From an uncultured Slackia sp. (GTDB taxonomy: Bacteria > Actinomycetota > Coriobacteriia > Coriobacteriales > Eggerthellaceae), in NCBI GenBank assembly GCA_900553655.1, contig USEQ01000018.1, positions 1-10,354 on the forward strand: DNA of 10,354 nt, read 5' to 3'. The notes under the pieces are model-generated. The model did no database searches. It had not been told where the DNA came from and saw only the letters and a list, made by a program, of their open reading frames with translations. Shown here one piece after another: positions 5,955-10,354 of this stretch. Every line of letters begins with the position of its first letter. Within the stretch, counting starts at the first letter, position 1. Both the position numbers and the translations under genes were made by a program.

Positions 5955-7313
5955 TTAATCGGAGTTACGGCCCGATTCTTCACGAGAATCGGCGGCATGG
6001 GGTCCTTTGATCGACCGCGAAGAGCGGTCCTTCTCTGCATGCCGGCGCTTTTCCTCGCCCAGAAAGTCAGAAGCAAGCGACCTGTGTTTGCGGACCGGAG
6101 CCACGGCGTCTGCCACGGCATCGGGAACCCCGTCTTCATCGCGCAGGTCGGACGGCATGCCCTTAAAAAAGACCCCATCCTCCGAAACCACCTGTCGGCC
6201 GGTCTCCCTTTCGAAATAGAATACGAATACGGTCTTGAGAATAGCCGCGAACGGAATAGAAAGCAGCATGCCGACCACGCTGCCCATAAGCCCCGCCATA
6301 GAGCCGCCTATAGCGCTTCCGACCAACAACACCACGATGACGATGGCGGGATGAACGTCCACGGAATTCGACATGATCTTCGGCGAAATAAACGTATAGA
6401 CGAACTGCTGCACGACGATGGTAAGAGCCAGGGCGAAAAAGGCCGCCCACGGATCGACGAACAACCCGACAAGCGCCGCTATGACGCCGCCGATCCAAGG
6501 GCCGACGACGGGGATAATATTCATGACGCCCGTGATAAGCCCAAGCGCAGCGGCGTTCGGGATGCCGATGAAGTAAAACCCGATTCCGCACGCAAGACCG
6601 ATGAGAAAGCATTGGAGAAGCGTGGCCTTCAAGTAACCGCCCATGACGCGCGTGAAGGTGAGATGAAGCATTTCGGCTTCTTGCTGGCGATTATCGGGAA
6701 TGAAGCGCCTTGCTTCCCGACCGATCGACGGCAGCTCCATGAGCACCCAGAACGCAACGACAAGCGCAAAACCTACGATCATCAAGGAATTAGCAACACC
6801 CGTGCCGACAACGAGGACGCCGTCCGCCGAAAGCCGCGCCGTAGTCGACGCCCAATCAGTCAAGGTCTCCGCCGCCGAATTCAGCCAATTGCGCACCGAT
6901 TCGTCCTGAAGGACCGAGGCGTATTGGCTGTACAGATGGTTTCCCCACTCTATAAGCGCCTGGGCATAGCCCGGCAAACCGGCGAGCATGTTGGAGAACT
7001 GCTCAGAGATTCCCGAAGCAGGAGAAAACATAGTGGCCAGAAGCACTGCCGCAACCGCACCCATGCCCAGATACGAAATGGCCGTTCCGACAACGCGCGG
7101 CACACCGAGCGATTCAAGCTTTGCAACGGGGGTCCTCAGACACAGCACGAAGACGACCGTCCATGCCACAACGGCCACCGGCACGGCCAAGACATCGAGC
7201 ACGCGACCGAGCAGATACACCAGAAACGCAATGCCGATGAGCATCCAGACAACATAGAAACGGCGGCGCGCGTCATCGCAGCGCTGCGCACTCGTCTTGC
7301 CCTTGTGAGACAT
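5955..7313 (-). CDS. AI-2E family transporter (PF01594-type permease)
   Basis: 452 residues with about eight hydrophobic segments, roughly 20-38, 42-60, 74-95, 165-192, 228-250, 252-285, 288-312 and 320-366, some holding more than one helix. The family core is clear: TRVMGGYLKA (221-230), GIPNAAALGLITGVMNIIPVVG (250-271), then GPWIGGVIAALV. Known: the family includes TqsA, linked to AI-2 export, and Na+/H+ or small-solute exporters, so substrate cannot be assigned. The last 85 residues form a hydrophilic, charged tail rich in Arg, Glu and Ser that should lie in the cytoplasm. It starts 17 bases after the DUF948 gene with only a G-rich ribosome site, so coupled expression is likely. Confidence 0.9.
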   Translation of the reverse strand: MSHKGKTSAQRCDDARRRFYVVWMLIGIAFLVYLLGRVLDVLAVPVAVVAWTVVFVLCLRTPVAKLESLGVPRVVGTAISYLGMGAVAAVLLATMFSPASGISEQFSNMLAGLPGYAQALIEWGNHLYSQYASVLQDESVRNWLNSAAETLTDWASTTARLSADGVLVVGTGVANSLMIVGFALVVAFWVLMELPSIGREARRFIPDNRQQEAEMLHLTFTRVMGGYLKATLLQCFLIGLACGIGFYFIGIPNAAALGLITGVMNIIPVVGPWIGGVIAALVGLFVDPWAAFFALALTIVVQQFVYTFISPKIMSNSVDVHPAIVIVVLLVGSAIGGSMAGLMGSVVGMLLSIPFAAILKTVFVFYFERETGRQVVSEDGVFFKGMPSDLRDEDGVPDAVADAVAPVRKHRSLASDFLGEEKRRHAEKDRSSRSIKGPHAADSREESGRNSD

Positions 7314-7330
7314 ACGAACCCCGCCCGACC

Positions 7331-8008
7331 CTATTCTTGTTTGGAGCCGTAGGTGAAGTATTTCTCCTGCGCGCCCGCTTCGCTCGGTTCGGATTTCGCG
7401 GCATCAGAGCAAGAGACGCAATCCTGCGAAGCACTCTGCAGAGATTCTTCAGAGACGCCCTCGTCGTGCGCCGCGCGAGGCTGTTCCGCCGCTTCATCCT
7501 TGGCGGCTTCCCGGACGCAGCCATCCCCCGATGCGCTCGGCATTCCTTTGCCCGCACCGGATTCTCGAGCTTCGGCAAGACAGGCAGATTCGTCAGAGGC
7601 TTTGCGTCCCGAGAACGCATCGCGTAACTTCTCGGTCGCCGTGTTGACAATGCGAAGCGGGGTGTTCGCAACAGCATCAACCGCATTCGCAGCGCTTGCT
7701 GCCGTCTCGGTGATTTCATTCACGTTCTCCAAGATGCCGTCCAGCCTCATGATTTCGAGATTGGCCGCATCCACCGCAAGAGAGACCCGTTCTACGAGAG
7801 GGTCGACCTTATCCGCCGCAGGCTTGACGCTTTCCGTGATTTCGCGCACATCCTTGAGAATAGGGGTGATTTCCGCCTCCATAGTTTCGACGGTCGTACG
7901 CGTACGGCGCAAAACCTTGATGAGTTCGACAAGCGCCCATACAAGCGCAACACCCACGACGATAAAGACGATGGGGAGAATGACCCCAGAAATAACCGAT
8001 GCGTCCAT
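7331..8008 (-). CDS. DUF948-like membrane-anchored coiled-coil protein
   Basis: 225 residues. A single N-terminal membrane helix (about 8-31) is followed by a basic stretch and a long region with coiled-coil character (36-115: TVETMEAEITPILKDVREI, and VDPLVERVSLAVDAANLEI). The tail after about 130 is low-complexity, acidic and rich in Ala, Ser and Glu, with five cysteines and a terminal EKYFTYGSKQE. This layout fits the DUF948 group, which commonly lies between rarA and alaS in actinobacteria; the family is loosely described as general-stress or envelope related and has no proven biochemical role. ATG start with AGGAGT five bases upstream, 41 bases after rarA. The family call rests on architecture and neighbours more than on motifs. 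Confidence 0.72.
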   Translation of the reverse strand: MDASVISGVILPIVFIVVGVALVWALVELIKVLRRTRTTVETMEAEITPILKDVREITESVKPAADKVDPLVERVSLAVDAANLEIMRLDGILENVNEITETAASAANAVDAVANTPLRIVNTATEKLRDAFSGRKASDESACLAEARESGAGKGMPSASGDGCVREAAKDEAAEQPRAAHDEGVSEESLQSASQDCVSCSDAAKSEPSEAGAQEKYFTYGSKQE

Positions 8009-8049
8009 AAACTACTCCTGACCTTCGAAAATGCTCCCAATGAGTGCGT

Positions 8050-9402
8050 TTAGCTGTGCAGTGTACCACGGGCGACCGAGCGTCTGTCGCGACGGACCGC
8101 ATCTACGCGATAGGACTCCCAGCCGTTTTCGCTCGGACGATAGAAACAGCCCCGCTCAAGACCGTCGGGAAGATAGCGCTGATCGACCCAGTGCCCCGGA
8201 TAGTTGTGCGGATATTTGTACTCCCCGTAGCTTTCGGAACCGGGGCGATGCCTGTCGCGCAGATAGCTCGGCACGTCGCGACGAGGGCCGCGCCGCACCT
8301 CGGAAAGAGCCGCGTCTATCCCCGCTTCTGCCGCATTGCTCTTCGGCGCAAGCGCCATGTAGATAACCGCCTGGGCAAGGTTGATGCGACACTCGGGAAG
8401 ACCGATGACCTCGACCGCCCGAAAAGCCGCCTCCGCGATAAGCAATGCCTGGGGATCGGCGTTGCCGATGTCCTCGCTTGCCAGGATAAAGATTCGTCGG
8501 GCGATGAACTTGGGGTCTTCGCCGCCGTCGATCATGCGCGCGAGCCAATACAAGGCGGCATCCGGATCGCTGCCTCTCATGGATTTGATGAACGCGCTGA
8601 TGACGTCGTAGTGCATATCTTTGTTCTTATCGTAAGGAAGAGCTCGGTGAGGCGTCGCGAGCGCCACCATGTCGGCATCGATGCGCAAGGCTTCGCCTTC
8701 GGACGAAACGCTCTTTCGTGCGCCCTCCCGCGCAAGCCCGGCCGAAAGCTCCAGGGTGGTCAACGCACTACGGGCATCGCCCCCCGAAAGGTTCACCACC
8801 GCATCGAGCGCATCGTCCGTCAATTCGAATTCGCCCTTCAGGCCGCGCTCGTCCTCAAGAGCCCGGCGAACGATGGAAGCGATGTCCTCATCAGAGAGAG
8901 CCTCGAGCTCAATGACGCGCGAACGGGATATCAGCGCCGAATTCACCTCGAAAAACGGATTCTCCGTCGTGGCGCCGATAAGCACGACCGTGCGGTTTTC
9001 CACGGCATGAAGCAGCGCGTCTTGCTGGCTTCGGTTGAAACGGTGAATCTCGTCGACGAAAAGGATGGTGCGCATTCCGTTGAGAATAAGCCGCTTTTCG
9101 GCCGCGGCGATTTCTCGGCGAAGATCGGAAACCGTGCCGCCGATCGCGGAAACCTCGACGAAGGCAGCCTTCGTGCTTTCGGCGATGATGTGCGCGATGC
9201 TCGTTTTTCCCGTTCCCGCAGGGCCGAAGAGGATAACCGACGAAAGGGCATCGGATGCGATGGCCGCAAAAAGCCAGCTTCCAGGACCAACCGCATGCTG
9301 CTGCCCTGCCAGCTCATCAAGCGTGCGAGGGCGCATGCGAACCGCAAGAGGCGCTGCCGCCATTTTCGCGGCATTGCCCATTTCGGTAAAAAGATTCTCC
9401 AT
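8050..9402 (-). CDS. rarA: Replication-associated recombination protein A (RarA/MgsA, AAA+ ATPase)
   Basis: 450 residues. The AAA+ module shows an N-terminal RPRTLDELAGQQH box, Walker A GPAGTGKT (60-67), Walker B ILFVDE (113-118) followed by IHRFN, sensor 1 GATTENP (143-149) and the arginine-finger region SALISRSRV (155-163). The C-terminal tetramer domain carries SEDIGNADP and the closing YLPDGLERGCFYRP signature. Known: RarA acts at stalled forks and with SSB and RecA in gap repair. Start: ATG at 9402, with GGGAGGAG five bases upstream, places the conserved N-terminus first. A longer reading from 9465 would begin inside the predicted transcription start region. First gene of a likely unit with the DUF948 and AI-2E genes. 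Confidence 0.96.
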   Translation of the reverse strand: MENLFTEMGNAAKMAAAPLAVRMRPRTLDELAGQQHAVGPGSWLFAAIASDALSSVILFGPAGTGKTSIAHIIAESTKAAFVEVSAIGGTVSDLRREIAAAEKRLILNGMRTILFVDEIHRFNRSQQDALLHAVENRTVVLIGATTENPFFEVNSALISRSRVIELEALSDEDIASIVRRALEDERGLKGEFELTDDALDAVVNLSGGDARSALTTLELSAGLAREGARKSVSSEGEALRIDADMVALATPHRALPYDKNKDMHYDVISAFIKSMRGSDPDAALYWLARMIDGGEDPKFIARRIFILASEDIGNADPQALLIAEAAFRAVEVIGLPECRINLAQAVIYMALAPKSNAAEAGIDAALSEVRRGPRRDVPSYLRDRHRPGSESYGEYKYPHNYPGHWVDQRYLPDGLERGCFYRPSENGWESYRVDAVRRDRRSVARGTLHS

Positions 9403-9467
9403 AGACGCTCCTCCCTTCCGCTCGACGTCACAACATGCAGCGCACGAGCCCATGTGCCGATGCACGG

Positions 9468-9473
9468 ATTATA
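9468..9473 (-). promoter_or_regulatory. Consensus -10 box for rarA
   Basis: TATAAT matches the sigma-70 -10 consensus exactly. Seventeen bases upstream lies TTTTCT (9496-9491), a weak -35. Predicted transcription start near 9461 gives a leader of about 58 bases ending in the strong rarA ribosome site. It sits in the 106-base gap between the UbiB gene and rarA. Confidence 0.5.
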
Positions 9474-9492
9474 GATGATAGGCCTCCATAAG

Positions 9493-9506
9493 AAAACATT
9501 TGTTCG
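9493..9506 (-). promoter_or_regulatory. Possible LexA/SOS box overlapping the rarA -35 region
   Basis: Minus strand CGAAC-AAAT-GTTTT resembles the Gram-positive and actinobacterial SOS operator (CGAAC-N4-GTTCG): the first half-site is perfect, and the second differs at its last two bases. It covers the inferred rarA -35 hexamer, where a repressor would block polymerase, and the downstream gene works at stalled forks. Based on one imperfect site; not proven. Confidence 0.35.
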
Positions 9507-9508
9507 TT

Positions 9509-10354
9509 TTATGAGCCTTTTCGTATTTTGACGATGATGTAAACGCTCAGCACCGCCGCTCCGAAATAGCCAAGAAATCCGATAACCGGAACGCCAAACA
9601 GCTGCGGCTGCATGCCCGCCGAATAGATGGTCGACGATCCTATGAACAGACCCGCCGTAATGATGGCAAGACTCAGCCGATCGACGATTCTGCCGAGCAT
9701 CTCCATAGGCTGGTTCGCCTCGGTAAGGTCAAAACCGATCTTCAGCCTTCCCTTCTCAGCCATATCGAGCACATTTACGACGCGTTCGGGAATCTGCATC
9801 GCTTTATCGGTTGTGGCAACGGTCTGAACGATTCTGTCTTCAGCCTCCTTGAGCGGGTCGAAGCGTTTGTTCGCCGCGCTACGCACATAGCGTTCGACCA
9901 CCCTGAGAATGCTAATGTCGGGAGTAAGGGAGATAAGCGTCCCCTGCAAAGACGCAAGACCGCGGACAAGCATGACGAAGCTGCGCGGCATGATAACGTT
10001 CGCCGTGTCAAGAATGGCCATGATATCGTTAAGCAACTGGGCTATATCCATGGAGTAGGCGTCTTCGGCGGCGTAGCGGTTCACCAACGTGGTGAGGTCT
10101 TGCAGCAATTGCCCATAATTGAGCTTCTTGCCCGGGGCGTCGCTGACACGCCCCCACTCTATGAATAGATCGGTAAGGGCATGGCCGTCCTTGAGCACCA
10201 TAGCCTTCATCATATCGAAGAACAGACCGCGTTCATGGGGAGACAGCTCGCCCATCATGCCGCAATCGATCCATACGACCTCGCCACGGTCCTTCTTGCC
10301 CTCTTCCCGCTCCTCTTCCGTCAGCATGGGGCGCACGATGATGTTGGCCGCATG
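9509..10354 (-). CDS. ubiB: UbiB/ABC1/AarF family atypical kinase, C-terminal part (5' end outside window)
   Basis: 281 residues are visible, with the frame open to the window edge. At the edge, HAANIIV corresponds to the catalytic loop HPGN-I of the UbiB family (Asn4 kept). WIDCGMMGEL (28-37) corresponds to the DFG-type metal site with Asp30 kept and Phe changed to Cys. Between them lies a charged stretch (TEEEREEGKKDRGE). Two hydrophobic helices (about 227-247 and 256-276) end the protein, as is typical for this family. Known: UbiB-type ATPases assist quinone biosynthesis or lipid handling at the membrane; with quinone type unknown here, the exact role is open. The nucleotide-binding N-terminal half is not in the window. 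Stops 106 bases before the rarA start. Confidence 0.88.
   Translation of the reverse strand, partial: HAANIIVRPMLTEEEREEGKKDRGEVVWIDCGMMGELSPHERGLFFDMMKAMVLKDGHALTDLFIEWGRVSDAPGKKLNYGQLLQDLTTLVNRYAAEDAYSMDIAQLLNDIMAILDTANVIMPRSFVMLVRGLASLQGTLISLTPDISILRVVERYVRSAANKRFDPLKEAEDRIVQTVATTDKAMQIPERVVNVLDMAEKGRLKIGFDLTEANQPMEMLGRIVDRLSLAIITAGLFIGSSTIYSAGMQPQLFGVPVIGFLGYFGAAVLSVYIIVKIRKGS

Noticed and set aside
5934..7352. 472-codon plus-strand open frame opposite the AI-2E permease
   Set aside because: Very Arg/His/Asp-rich composition typical of the reverse of a membrane-protein gene; the minus-strand protein is clearly real.
9403..9465. Longer rarA start at 9465
   Set aside because: It begins right beside the predicted -10 box and transcription start, lacks its own ribosome site and adds non-conserved residues.
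8044..9474. 476-codon plus-strand open frame opposite rarA
   Set aside because: Exact antisense shadow of rarA, rich in Arg and His, with no recognisable domain or good ribosome site.
9509..10336. GTG at 10336 as the start of a short UbiB-like gene
   Set aside because: The frame remains open to the window edge, and the codons just before it encode the conserved catalytic-loop motif, so the gene continues upstream.

Overview
The window reads as a stretch of a high-GC Gram-positive chromosome, most likely Actinomycetota and probably class Coriobacteriia (Eggerthellaceae-like). This rests on gene order and protein style; no database search was possible. All eight protein genes lie on the minus strand, so transcription runs from high to low coordinates. 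The order in that direction is: UbiB/ABC1 kinase (3' part), rarA, a DUF948-type membrane protein, an AI-2E family permease, alaS, ruvX, mltG, a YqeG HAD phosphatase, and a chorismate-synthase-like gene (5' part). From general knowledge, rarA / DUF948 / alaS / ruvX / mltG / aroE / aroC is a familiar actinobacterial order. Here an AI-2E permease is added before alaS, and yqeG sits where aroE is often found.

Region by region: 9509-10354 is the 3' part of a UbiB-family atypical kinase with two C-terminal membrane helices. 9403-9508 is a short regulatory gap with a consensus -10 box and a LexA-box-like palindrome overlapping the matching -35 position. 5955-9402 looks like one transcription unit (rarA, DUF948, AI-2E permease) that ends at a strong intrinsic terminator (5901-5939). 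1417-5831 carries alaS, ruvX and mltG, followed 14 bases later by yqeG (911-1402). 807-910 is a gap with an inverted repeat and a possible promoter. 1-806 encodes the N-terminal 268 residues of an AroC-family protein that leaves the window.

Most genes are housekeeping: replication-stress tolerance (rarA), alanine charging (alaS), rRNA or Holliday-junction nuclease (ruvX), glycan chain cleavage (mltG) and probable phosphatidylglycerophosphate dephosphorylation (yqeG). The real oddity is the last gene. It sits where aroC is expected and keeps the chorismate synthase scaffold in one intact frame, but both invariant histidines are replaced (GESHG becomes GESNS, RPGHAD becomes RPGTVD) and the Ser-Ala-Arg-Glu-Thr signature is lost. 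It looks like a chorismate-synthase pseudoenzyme or a repurposed homologue. No tRNA, rRNA, CRISPR array or mobile element was seen.
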